Assembly (NCBI GenBank): GCA_902782805.1
Contig: CACZON010000067.1
Span: 1 to 7,987, forward strand
DNA from: Oscillospiraceae bacterium
Lineage (GTDB): Bacteria > Bacillota > Clostridia > Oscillospirales > Acutalibacteraceae
Direction: 5' to 3'
DNA length: 7,987 nucleotides
A program made the position numbers and the translations under genes. The first letter of the stretch is position 1; each line of letters begins with the position of its first letter. The notes below the pieces were generated by a model, which did not search any database, was not told where the DNA came from, and worked only from the letters and a program-made list of their open reading frames with translations. This document shows, one piece after another, positions 1-6,211 of this stretch.

Positions 1-258
1 ATCCATAAAATCAGCCGGGCAAAGTTCATGACGCTTCTGCCCTGTTATAAATCCGGAAAATACGTCAACAAAAAGCGCGCGCAGGATTGCGTGGAGCACA
101 TCCGCTGCCGCGAGATCGAGCTTTCCTCTCCGCGGCTGCATCTCTGCTCCGACGGCGAGGTGTACTCGCTCGAGAAAGCTTCGATCAAAATCCTCCCCGG
201 CGCCGTTCGCTTCATCATCCCCCGCGGCTGTGATTTCATCGCGCCTTCGGCGTATTGA
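1..258 (+). CDS. Diacylglycerol kinase / YegS-type lipid kinase, C-terminal fragment
   Basis: The reading frame is open from base 1 to the TGA at 256-258, so only about the last 85 residues are in the window and the start lies upstream. The visible part matches the C-terminal beta-sandwich of the DAGK/YegS lipid kinase family: a basic stretch with spaced Lys/Arg, then an LCSDGEVYSLEKASIKILPG segment, which fits the family's 'xDGE ... i.ilPgalrfiiP' ending. Such enzymes phosphorylate diacylglycerol or a related lipid at the inner face of the membrane, recycling it into phospholipid synthesis. The ATP-binding N-terminal domain is not visible, so activity cannot be judged. The gene runs in the same direction as the DnaD gene but is separated from it by 161 bases, and a weak hairpin with a T-run follows, so it may end its own transcript. 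The family call rests only on the C-terminal pattern. Confidence 0.72.
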   Translation: MHKISRAKFMTLLPCYKSGKYVNKKRAQDCVEHIRCREIELSSPRLHLCSDGEVYSLEKASIKILPGAVRFIIPRGCDFIAPSAY

Positions 259-357
259 CTGATCGCTCGCAGAAATTGAGGGAGCTTTCTCCTTCCCCGC
301 GGTTTTTTGCCGCGACTGCGGCGTATTGACTTTTTGCCCGCATACTTTTACGAGCTT
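240..357. repeat. Decayed tandem duplication spanning the lipid-kinase stop codon
   Basis: Bases 240-260 and 311-331 are 21-bp direct repeats with two mismatches. They share an exact 13-base core, CGGCGTATTGACT, 71 bases apart. The first copy contains the TGA stop of the lipid kinase. Similarity continues weakly after each core (GC-CGCA at 265-271 and 336-342, then GAGCTT at 282-287 and 352-357 after a one-base shift). This suggests an old tandem duplication of roughly 47 bases. Both copies contain TTGACT, which looks like a -35 element, but neither has a good -10 at the right distance. Confidence 0.5.
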
Positions 358-419
358 ACCGTTTTATTCGTTTACATAATTCTTGATCAAATTCCTTTCT
401 TTCGAAAGAAGGTGAAACC
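259..419 (+). other. Intergenic leader of the DnaD/DnaC unit
   Basis: This AT-rich gap between two same-direction genes holds the duplication, the weak hairpin and the SD hairpin listed separately. A TACATAAT sequence at 373-380 could serve as a -10 element about 40 bases before the DnaD start. I see no good -35 at 16-18 bases upstream (GAGCTT at 352-357 is poor), so the promoter stays unresolved. No small ORF with a ribosome binding site is evident. Confidence 0.4.
278..308 (+). terminator. Weak candidate terminator after the lipid-kinase gene
   Basis: A 7-bp stem with one G-T pair (GAGGGAG 278-284, loop CTTT, CTCCTTC 289-295) is followed by CCCGCGG and then six T residues at 303-308. The T-run is offset by seven bases from the stem, so this is a poor intrinsic terminator and may not work. 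Confidence 0.28.
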
Positions 420-422
420 TTG
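395..422 (+). promoter_or_regulatory. Hairpin covering the SD of the DnaD gene, with TTG start
   Basis: Bases 397-410 (TTCTTTCGAAAGAA) are a perfect 14-bp palindrome, extended outward by a possible U-G pair (396/411) and a C-G pair (395/412). In RNA this gives about a 7-bp stem with a UCGA loop. The 3' arm includes the GAAGG Shine-Dalgarno core (408-412), which sits seven bases before the TTG start at 420-422. The stem is mostly A-U and therefore weak, so it could tune translation or respond to temperature. It could equally be a DNA operator. Confidence 0.45.
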
Positions 423-1388
423 GATCTGCGGCTCAACTATGAAAAATGGGACGGTACCTTTGCGGTGCCGGCGCGCCTTGTCGACGAAGAACTGCGCCTT
501 GCCGGAGCGCTGCAGCTCAAGGTACTGCTCTGGCTTCTGAAAAACGGCTGCGAAAACCGTACCGCCGCCGATCTTGCCGCCGCGCTCGGCGTTTCCGCGG
601 CCGATATCGCGGACGCGCTCGCCTACTGGCAGCTCAAGGGATACCTGAAAGCCGCCGGCGAAACCGCGCCGAAGGAGCTCGCCGCCTTTGAGCTCGATCT
701 GCCGATCTCCGAGCTTTCCAAGCCGCAGCCTGAAATCTCCAAAGAGCCCGCCCCGGCGCCGCGCCGCACTCCGCGGCCGGATTCCGCCTTCGTCGCGAAG
801 CGCGTGGAAGAATCGCAGGAGCTCTCTTTCCTGATGCAGGAAGCGCAGATCACCCTCGGGAAAGCGCTTTCTCCCGGCCTGTCCGGCGCGCTGATCGCCG
901 CCTACGACGATCTCGGTCTTCCGGCCGACGTGATCCTGATGATCCTTCAGTACGCGAAGATGCGCGGCAAAACGAGCACGGCCTATATCGAATCCGTCGC
1001 CCGAAACTGGGCGGAGGAGGAGATCTTCACCCTCGAGCAGGCGGACGCAAAGCTCCGGCGGCTCGACGAAAGCGAAAAAGCCTGGAGCCGCGTTTCGAAC
1101 CTTCTCGGGATCGTGCGGCGCAACCCCTCGAAAGCGGAGGAAGCCTTCTGCGATACCTGGATCAACGAATGGAAAATGAGCGACGCGCTGATCCTCGAAG
1201 CCTACGACCGCTGCGTCAATGCGACCGGAAAAATGAACTTCAAATACATCGGAAAAGTCCTGGAAAGCTTCCGCCAGAACGGCGTCAAATCGCCGGCGGA
1301 CCTGAAAGCCGCGCCGGAAAAAGCCGGAAACGGAAGCCGCAAGTCCTTTGAGACGAGCGATCTCGAAAAATTCTTCAATCAGTTCTGA
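420..1388 (+). CDS. DnaD-domain replication initiation protein with two DnaB_2-type repeats
   Basis: This is a 322-residue DnaD/DnaB-family protein, likely helping to remodel origin or restart DNA and recruit the helicase loader. Residues 1-85 look like the N-terminal winged-helix domain (LQLKVLLWLLKNG, then a LAAALGVSAADIADAL helix-turn-helix). A Pro/Ala-rich linker covers about 100-120. Two C-terminal DnaB_2-type domains follow, at about 125-212 and 220-298. The first carries YIESVARNW at 189-197, matching the family's YxxxIxxxW motif with Val for Ile. The second has YIGKVLESF at 276-284, with Phe in place of Trp. The protein ends in a short acidic/aromatic tail (DLEKFFNQF). The start is TTG at 420, chosen for its GAAGG SD and the natural N-terminus; no in-frame ATG lies nearby. 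The stop is 16 bases before the ATPase gene, so the two are almost certainly one operon. The family call is firm; the exact role (DnaD-like or DnaB-like) is inferred. Confidence 0.9.
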   Translation: MDLRLNYEKWDGTFAVPARLVDEELRLAGALQLKVLLWLLKNGCENRTAADLAAALGVSAADIADALAYWQLKGYLKAAGETAPKELAAFELDLPISELSKPQPEISKEPAPAPRRTPRPDSAFVAKRVEESQELSFLMQEAQITLGKALSPGLSGALIAAYDDLGLPADVILMILQYAKMRGKTSTAYIESVARNWAEEEIFTLEQADAKLRRLDESEKAWSRVSNLLGIVRRNPSKAEEAFCDTWINEWKMSDALILEAYDRCVNATGKMNFKYIGKVLESFRQNGVKSPADLKAAPEKAGNGSRKSFETSDLEKFFNQF

Positions 1389-1404
1389 AAGCGGGGTCAA
1401 TCAA

Positions 1405-2376
1405 ATGGGATACAGTAGAGAAATCTTTGATACCGCGATGCAGACGCTCTCCGAACGCCGCAACGCCGCGCTCAACGCCGCCGCGTTACGCCGCGAGGAT
1501 TTCTACGCCCGCTGCCCGCGCGCGCGGAAGATCGAAAACGAGCTCTCGACGCTTGCCGCCGGAACCGCCCGCGCCGTTCTGCAAAGCGGCAATACCAAAG
1601 CCGCGCTCGAAAAGCTGCGCGACCGCAGCCTGTCGCTCCAGAAGGAGCGCGCGCAGCTGCTCCGCGAAAACGGCCTGCCGCTCGACGCGCTCGAAGTCAA
1701 ATATACCTGCAAGCTATGCAGCGACACCGGCTTTGTAGACGGAAAAGCCTGCGACTGCCTGCGCGAGCTTCTGCGCCGGGAATCGCTGCGCCGCCTCAAC
1801 GCCGCCTCCCCGCTCGACGTTTCGAGCTTCCGCGATTTCTCCCTGAAATACTATTCCGGCGAAGACCGCGCGAACATGAAGAAAATTCTTTCGTACTGCG
1901 AAACGTACGCCGCTTCGTTCAGCCTTTCCTCCCCGAGCCTTCTGATGGTCGGCTCCACGGGCCTCGGGAAAACGCATCTTTCGCTCGCGATCGCGGGCAA
2001 GGTGATCGAAAAGAACTACGGCGTCCTTTACGGGACCGTCTCCTCCTTTGCGCGGACCATCGAGCGCGAACGCTTCGGCACCGACGGCGAGGAGGATCTC
2101 CTGACCTCGCTGCAGACCTGCGATCTTCTGATTCTCGACGATCTCGGGACCGAGGTGACGAGCGCCTATCTCACCTCCTGCATCGGCGAGATCGCCGACG
2201 CGCGCCTGCTGCGGAAGCTGCCGACGATCATCACGACGAACCTGTCTATCGACGAACTGCGGCGCCGCTACGGCGAGCGCTTCGTCTCGCGCGTTTTCGG
2301 CGCATATACGCCGCTGCTCTTTACGGGTAAAAACGATATCCGCCTCTTAAAAAAATCGGAAACGTTCGAAAAATAA
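1405..2376 (+). CDS. DnaC/DnaI-like AAA+ helicase loader ATPase
   Basis: This 323-residue AAA+ ATPase is of the type that loads the replicative DNA helicase onto single-stranded DNA. Residues 1-95 are helical and Arg/Glu-rich, probably a coiled-coil helicase-binding region. A cysteine cluster follows (C102, C105, C116, C118, as CKLC...CDC), a likely zinc site as in DnaI-type loaders. Walker A is GSTGLGKT (183-190), Walker B is LLILDD (241-246), sensor 1 is TTNL (277-280), and the ERFVSRVFG segment (291-299) carries the probable Arg finger. The ATG at 1405 is preferred over an in-frame TTG at 1348 because it has a GGGG-rich SD eight bases upstream and does not overlap the DnaD gene; the longer version would add 19 low-complexity residues. 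The gene is the second of a two-gene unit with the DnaD protein, echoing the DnaD-DnaB-DnaI loading pathway of Bacillus. It ends at TAA just before a strong hairpin. Confidence 0.92.
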   Translation: MGYSREIFDTAMQTLSERRNAALNAAALRREDFYARCPRARKIENELSTLAAGTARAVLQSGNTKAALEKLRDRSLSLQKERAQLLRENGLPLDALEVKYTCKLCSDTGFVDGKACDCLRELLRRESLRRLNAASPLDVSSFRDFSLKYYSGEDRANMKKILSYCETYAASFSLSSPSLLMVGSTGLGKTHLSLAIAGKVIEKNYGVLYGTVSSFARTIERERFGTDGEEDLLTSLQTCDLLILDDLGTEVTSAYLTSCIGEIADARLLRKLPTIITTNLSIDELRRRYGERFVSRVFGAYTPLLFTGKNDIRLLKKSETFEK

Positions 2377-2389
2377 CGAAACACACGCA

Positions 2390-2424
2390 AAACAGCCGCC
2401 GAAAAATCGGCGGCTGTTTCTTTT
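2390..2424 (+). terminator. Intrinsic terminator of the DnaD/DnaC unit
   Basis: A perfect 13-bp stem (2390-2402 with 2407-2419, core CAGCCGCCGA) with an AAAA loop is followed by TTTCTTTT. It begins 13 bases after the ATPase stop. The minus-strand reading also ends in a short U-run (CTGTTTTGCG), so it may also catch transcripts of the convergent gene. Confidence 0.85.
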
Positions 2425-2431
2425 CGGAACG

Positions 2432-2464
2432 AAGCGCCGGCTAAAAAGCAGCCGGCGCTTTTTT
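2432..2464. terminator. Second hairpin between convergent genes
   Basis: A perfect 10-bp stem AAGCGCCGGC (2432-2441) / GCCGGCGCTT (2451-2460) with a 9-base loop is followed by TTTT on the plus strand. That gives a six-T run for plus-strand transcripts. The minus-strand tail (CTTCGTTCC) is weaker. It lies eight bases beyond the stop of the minus-strand gene, so it probably backs up termination in both directions. Confidence 0.75.
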
Positions 2465-2472
2465 GGGGCAAA

Positions 2473-3441
2473 TCAGATGCTTCTGGCCGCTTCGACGACC
2501 CAGCGGACGCGTTCGAGGTCGATCGTCGCGTCGATCGTGCAGTCGCCGCCGAGGATGAAGCCGAGCTTTCCGTGGTTGATAATGATCTCCCGAACGTAGT
2601 CCTGCAGCGCTTCCTTCGTCGCGTCGTAGATCATTCCCTTGTGGGTGTGATCGTCCTCCCAATGCGTCTCAAGGCCGCCGAGTGACGCGCGGTCGCCGAA
2701 GAAGTATCTTCCGTCTTCCAGGGAGAAATTCTCAACGTGCACCGCCCAGTTGACCACCTTCGCGGGATAATCCTGCCAGAGCTCCAGCTGGTTCGTTGCG
2801 CCGGCCCAGCCGCAGCAATGGAGAATGTTGTTGTCGGAGAAGCGGTTCGCGTGCTCCAGTACGTAGAGCTCGCTCGGGGTGATCATCTCCCAGTATTCTT
2901 CCGGCGTAAAGCGGTCGAATTCGCCGCCCTGTACGCAGAAATAGACGCCGTCGCAGCCGGCTTCGCGGATCAGCAGTTCGGAAAGCAGCGCGTGATCCGC
3001 AGCCACAACGTCGAGCGCGTGCATCACCGCGAGCTTATCCTCCCGGAGATGCTGCATCACGAGCTCGTCCGGATAGGAAAAGCGGATCGACGAAAACGGC
3101 GCGAAAACGTTGTAGAAAACGCAGCGCTCTTTGCCGATCGCGTTAACGATCGCTTTCGCACGCTCGACCTGCTCCCTGATATAGGGGTGATCCTTTCCGA
3201 GCGGGGTGACTTTATTCCAGTCGGAAGCTTCTTTGATTTCGTAATTGAACGGATACGGGAAATAGCCGTCGCACATGATCTTGACAAAATCGAGATCCGT
3301 CGCGCGGTAGTATCTCAGGTGGGCGTCGATGCAGGCCTGACCTTTTTCCTCCTCGCCGGAGAAGTGGAACCACATTCCGACCGGGACATGATCGACCGGC
3401 AGCTTGTTCATCGCGTTGAGCATTCTCGTCCTTTTATCCAT
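2473..3441 (-). CDS. Uroporphyrinogen decarboxylase-superfamily protein, probable corrinoid-type methyltransferase
   Basis: This is a 322-residue TIM-barrel protein of the URO-D superfamily. True HemE enzymes begin with a conserved Arg-rich RQAGRY-type motif, which is absent. Instead it has HCCG at 208-211 and a Cys at 301 in GFILGGDC, matching the HxC ... C zinc-binding pattern of the MtaA/CmuA-like methylcobalamin methyltransferases in this superfamily. The C-terminus (TIDLERVRWVVEAARSI) is also typical. The likely role is transfer of a methyl group to or from a corrinoid or thiol, but the substrate cannot be read from sequence. The ATG at 3441 is chosen because GAAAGG lies just upstream and MDKRTRMLNA is a normal family start; an ATG 22 codons further upstream falls within the promoter region. 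It is monocistronic, with its own promoter and convergent to the DnaC-like gene. No corrinoid-binding protein is adjacent. Confidence 0.85.
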   Translation of the reverse strand: MDKRTRMLNAMNKLPVDHVPVGMWFHFSGEEEKGQACIDAHLRYYRATDLDFVKIMCDGYFPYPFNYEIKEASDWNKVTPLGKDHPYIREQVERAKAIVNAIGKERCVFYNVFAPFSSIRFSYPDELVMQHLREDKLAVMHALDVVAADHALLSELLIREAGCDGVYFCVQGGEFDRFTPEEYWEMITPSELYVLEHANRFSDNNILHCCGWAGATNQLELWQDYPAKVVNWAVHVENFSLEDGRYFFGDRASLGGLETHWEDDHTHKGMIYDATKEALQDYVREIIINHGKLGFILGGDCTIDATIDLERVRWVVEAARSI

Positions 3442-3472
3442 ATCAACCAACCTTTCTGATCGTTCTGTTATT

Positions 3473-3501
3473 ATTTTACATTTTCGCAATAAAAACATCA
3501 A
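3473..3501 (-). promoter_or_regulatory. Promoter of the URO-D-family gene
   Basis: On the minus strand, TTGATG (3496-3501) and TAAAAT (3473-3478) are separated by exactly 17 bases. This is a good match to the sigma-A consensus. Transcription would start near 3466, leaving a leader of about 25 bases that contains the GAAAGG ribosome binding site. Confidence 0.7.
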
Positions 3502-3562
3502 GAGCAAGCGGAAATTTTTCTTCCCGCCGCCGCGGCGCGCAGTGCACGAAAAACGGCGTTTG

Positions 3563-3602
3563 CAAAAAAAGAAGCACTCCCGGCGGTCCGGAAGTGCTTT
3601 TT
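3563..3602 (-). terminator. Bidirectional terminator after the pseudokinase gene
   Basis: The stem AAGCACT (3572-3578) / AGTGCTT (3593-3599) is followed by one mismatch and then CCGG/CCGG (3580-3583 and 3588-3591) around a CGGT loop. On the minus strand the stem is followed by C and a seven-U run (3564-3570). On the plus strand it is followed by TTTTT. It begins 18 bases past the stop of the minus-strand gene and insulates it from the URO-D-family promoter. Confidence 0.88.
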
Positions 3603-3617
3603 GCTGTTTGGAAGCGG

Positions 3618-5282
3618 TCAGTCCTCGATCTTCGGGCCCATGCTGACCTCGATGATGATCTGCGAGCCGTAGGAGACCTTATCGCCGGTATAGTAGTCCT
3701 TGTAGCCGACAACCAGCCCACGGTCGATATAATCGCTGTAGACGTCGACCTTCGTCGGCGTAAAGCCGAGGTCGCTCAGCGTCTGGGAAGCGCCGGCGAG
3801 CGTATAGCCGTAGATCGAAGGCAGCTCGATCAGCGATTCGCCCTTGCTGACGTTGACAACGATGATGTCGCCCTTTTCGCCGTACTTTCCGCTTTCATAA
3901 GAGGGTGTCTGCGAAAGGATCAGCCCCTCCTCGTACTCATCGCTGAATTTGCGTTCGCCGAGCATGATCCTGAAATCGGAATTGCCCTCGGCGACCAGCT
4001 CGTCGTAATTCCTGCCGACGAGGTTCGGGATCGGAACCGCGTTGGGCGGCAGGCTGCTGCTTTCCGGCTCGGAGCTCTGCTCGGGCGCGGTGCTCGAGAC
4101 CGGTTCGGAGATCAGGGAGCTTTCGTCTTCCTCGACCGGGATCGTTTTGGTATACCAGAGCCAGATGCCGCTGCCGAGCACGATCAGGGTCAGAAGGAAC
4201 GGCAGAATGAACCACAGGAAGGCGGGCGCGCGCTTTCTGGGGCTTTTGATGCGCCGCTCCTGCTGGGGCTGCTGCGAAACGATCCGGCGGATCGAAGCCG
4301 TTTCCTCGATCGAAGCCATGACCGTAGGCGCCGCGGAAAGCTCCGCGCGCAGGCGTTCAAAGGTTTTCGTGCGCTTTTCGGGTTCGACCTGCAGCGCGTT
4401 GGCAAGCGCGGTGATGACGTGCGGCGGGATGTTCTTGAGGATCGCCGTCGGGATCATCAGGCGCGAATCGTGCATGCGCTTCTGCGCATCCTGGGGCAGC
4501 GCGCCGGTCAGCGCGAAAAACAAGGTTGCGGCAAAGCCGTAAACGTCCGTCGCTTCGTCGAGCGGCGCGTCGTCCTCGTACTGTTCGGCGGCCGCGCAGC
4601 CCGCGATCAGATCCGCCGTCAGGCCGCTGTCGCTGCGGCGGGTGGATTCGATCTCAAAGCCGGTGATCTTCATTTTTCCGTCCGGCAGGATCCTCAGGCT
4701 CGAGGGCGAAAGGCCGTAATGGCCGCAGTCGTTTTCATGGACGCTGCCGAGCGCGGAAAGAACGGGCATGAACAGCTGCCGCGCCGCGTTCCAATGGAGG
4801 TTTCCCCCGCTGCGCTCCACAAAATAGCGCAGCGAAATGCTCTCGTGCCATTCGGAAACGGTATAGGCCGTTCCGTTTTCTTCAAAGATATCGTAGATCT
4901 GCGAAATCGCCGTAATCTCGCGCATATGGGCGAGCTTCTTTGCGTGGTCGAGGAATTCGCGGAGCTTTTCCTCGAAGAGCTCCTCCTTATCCGCGCGCGC
5001 GGCAACGCGCTGCGTGCCGACCCGCGCCGCGGTATGGTACGGGAAGAATTCGCGCAGCTCGATCGGGCTCTGCAGCTCGAGGTCGAATCCGATATAGGTG
5101 ATCCCCTCGCCGGAAACGATCATCGCGCGGCCGACGAGATAGCGTTCCTGCAGGATCGCGCGGTACATCAGCGCGTCGGGCGCCTGAAAATCGGTTTCGT
5201 CGTTGTAGCCGCAGCGCGGACAAACGTGATCGTCGCCGAGCTTGCCCATGCAGTTCATGCACAGATTGTCAATATCGATCAT
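3618..5282 (-). CDS. Zinc-ribbon/kinase-fold/PASTA membrane protein, probable pseudokinase
   Basis: This 554-residue protein has the layout of a family of membrane Ser/Thr kinases in Clostridia. A zinc ribbon (C8, C11, C21, C24) precedes a kinase-like domain (about 48-315), a basic stretch (RRIKSPRKR, 343-351), one TM helix (about 355-377), a Ser/Glu/Pro-rich linker, and two PASTA-type repeats outside the cell (about 416-479 and 484-549). PASTA repeats commonly bind peptidoglycan fragments. The kinase core keeps structural landmarks (GITYIG 60-65, EQY 233-235, TDVYGF 245-250, LTG 258-260) but lacks catalytic ones. The VAIK Lys is Arg77, the alpha-C Glu is His113, HRD is HYG (188-190), the catalytic-loop Asn is Ser195, DFG is GFE (208-210), and the Gly-loop has lost two glycines. 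It is therefore probably catalytically dead and may act as a sensor or scaffold. The ATG at 5282 has only a weak SD. It lies 56 bases after yebC and probably shares its transcript. The architecture is firm; the pseudokinase call comes from my alignment by eye. Confidence 0.88.
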   Translation of the reverse strand: MIDIDNLCMNCMGKLGDDHVCPRCGYNDETDFQAPDALMYRAILQERYLVGRAMIVSGEGITYIGFDLELQSPIELREFFPYHTAARVGTQRVAARADKEELFEEKLREFLDHAKKLAHMREITAISQIYDIFEENGTAYTVSEWHESISLRYFVERSGGNLHWNAARQLFMPVLSALGSVHENDCGHYGLSPSSLRILPDGKMKITGFEIESTRRSDSGLTADLIAGCAAAEQYEDDAPLDEATDVYGFAATLFFALTGALPQDAQKRMHDSRLMIPTAILKNIPPHVITALANALQVEPEKRTKTFERLRAELSAAPTVMASIEETASIRRIVSQQPQQERRIKSPRKRAPAFLWFILPFLLTLIVLGSGIWLWYTKTIPVEEDESSLISEPVSSTAPEQSSEPESSSLPPNAVPIPNLVGRNYDELVAEGNSDFRIMLGERKFSDEYEEGLILSQTPSYESGKYGEKGDIIVVNVSKGESLIELPSIYGYTLAGASQTLSDLGFTPTKVDVYSDYIDRGLVVGYKDYYTGDKVSYGSQIIIEVSMGPKIED

Positions 5283-5338
5283 ATCATCACATCAATTCCG
5301 GCTCCCGGAAAAAACCGGAGGCCTGATTTCGCGCCGGA

Positions 5339-6076
5339 TTATTCGGCGTCTTCCCAGTTATGCCAGACGTTCTGGACGTCGTCGTTGTCCTCGAGGGAAT
5401 CAAGGAGCTTCTGCATCTTGAGCTGGGTATCCTCGTCGGCAATGCTGACGTAGGTGCTGGGGACCTGCTCGACCTCCGCGGAAAGGAACTCATAGCCGTA
5501 TTTTTCCATTTCCTCGAGAACGGCCGAGAAATCGTCCGGATCGGTATAGATCTCGAACGCCTCCTCCTCGGCGATGAAATCGGAAGCGCCGGCGTCGAGC
5601 GCCTGCTCCATCACGGTATCCTCCTCGAGATCGCCGTCTTCGTTGTTGACAACGATCACGCCCTTTTTCTCGAAGAGATAGGAAACGCAGCCGGAGGTTC
5701 CGAGGTTTCCGCCGTATTTGTCGAACGAATGGCGAACGTCGCCCGCGGTGCGGTTGCGCGAATCGGTAAGGGTTTCCACGATGACCGCAACGCCCGAGGG
5801 GCCGTAGCCCTCGTAGGTGATGCTCTCGTATTTATCGGCGTTGCCTTCGCCGGCAGCCTTCTTGATGATGCGCTCGATGTTCTCGTTGGGAACGTTGGCG
5901 GCCTTCGCCTTGGCAATGCAGTCCTTGAGCTTCGAGTTCGCGTTGGGGTCGGCCGAGCCGCCCTCTTTGACCGCTACGGCGAGCTCACGCCCGATCTTGG
6001 TAAAGATCTTCGCCTTCGCGCCGTCTGTTTTTTCCTTTTTTCTCTTGATATTGTTCCATTTGGAATGTCCAGACAT
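5339..6076 (-). CDS. yebC: YebC/PmpR/TACO1 family protein
   Basis: This is a complete 245-residue member of the YebC family, close to the usual 240-250. It starts with the signature MSGHSKWNNIKRKKEKTDG and continues with the highly conserved KIGRELAVAVKEGG and ITYEGYGPSGVAVIVETLTD segments, then NRT and GGNLGTSGCVSYLFEKKG. The family has been annotated as a DNA-binding transcriptional regulator. The mitochondrial homologue TACO1 and more recent bacterial work point instead to a cytoplasmic translation role at difficult (proline-rich) stretches. A strong GGAGG SD sits about eight bases before the ATG, and a sigma-A-type promoter lies upstream. The acidic C-terminal half (DNEEDGDLEE-like stretches and a DDVQNVWHNWEDAE end) is normal for the family. 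The pseudokinase gene follows after 56 bases without a terminator, so it is probably co-transcribed. Confidence 0.97.
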   Translation of the reverse strand: MSGHSKWNNIKRKKEKTDGAKAKIFTKIGRELAVAVKEGGSADPNANSKLKDCIAKAKAANVPNENIERIIKKAAGEGNADKYESITYEGYGPSGVAVIVETLTDSRNRTAGDVRHSFDKYGGNLGTSGCVSYLFEKKGVIVVNNEDGDLEEDTVMEQALDAGASDFIAEEEAFEIYTDPDDFSAVLEEMEKYGYEFLSAEVEQVPSTYVSIADEDTQLKMQKLLDSLEDNDDVQNVWHNWEDAE

Positions 6077-6121
6077 ACGAAATCCTCCGTTTGCTAAAAC
6101 TTTGCGTACTTTAACCGTTCT

Positions 6122-6150
6122 ATTTTACCATAAGATTCGGGAAAATACAA
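6122..6150 (-). promoter_or_regulatory. Promoter of yebC (and probably the pseudokinase)
   Basis: On the minus strand, TTGTAT (6145-6150) and TAAAAT (6122-6127) are separated by 17 bases, a good sigma-A-type promoter. The start would be near 6115, giving a leader of about 39 bases before the yebC ATG. It lies directly after the terminator of the zinc-ribbon gene, which supports a separate transcription unit. Confidence 0.72.
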
Positions 6151-6161
6151 GTTTTTCCCAT

Positions 6162-6198
6162 AAAAAAGCAGATGCCCTGCCGAGGCATGGCATCTGCT
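6162..6198 (-). terminator. Intrinsic terminator of the zinc-ribbon gene
   Basis: The perfect 10-bp stem AGCAGATGCC (6167-6176) / GGCATCTGCT (6189-6198) has a 12-base loop that can itself pair (TGC/GCA). On the minus strand it is followed by six U residues (6162-6167). It starts 13 bases past the stop of the zinc-ribbon gene. Confidence 0.9.
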
Positions 6199-6211
6199 GA
6201 GCGGTTTTCTC

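Noticed and set aside
28..258. Short stand-alone 76-residue protein starting at ATG 28
   Set aside because: The frame is open to base 1, and the sequence matches the C-terminal end of a lipid kinase, so the ATG is internal to a truncated gene.
387..1400. Minus-strand open frame of 337 codons opposite the DnaD gene
   Set aside because: The product is low-complexity and Arg/Gly/Phe-rich with no recognisable domain. The plus-strand DnaD protein explains the region.
3442..3507. Upstream ATG adding 22 residues to the URO-D-family protein
   Set aside because: This stretch contains the TAAAAT and part of the TTGATG promoter elements and the SD of the start at 3441.
5299..5323. Terminator between yebC and the pseudokinase gene
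   Set aside because: The GC stem has its T-run in the loop, not after the stem, on the transcribed strand, and the arms pair imperfectly.
3594..5453. Plus-strand open frame of 619 codons opposite the kinase-like gene
   Set aside because: It is a mirror of the GC-rich codon pattern of the minus-strand gene. Its Arg/Asp/Ala-rich product resembles no family, and it lacks a ribosome binding site. The minus-strand frame has clear domains.
5360..6097. Plus-strand open frame of 245 codons opposite yebC
   Set aside because: It is the antisense shadow of a highly conserved gene; the equal length is coincidence, and no family resemblance is seen.
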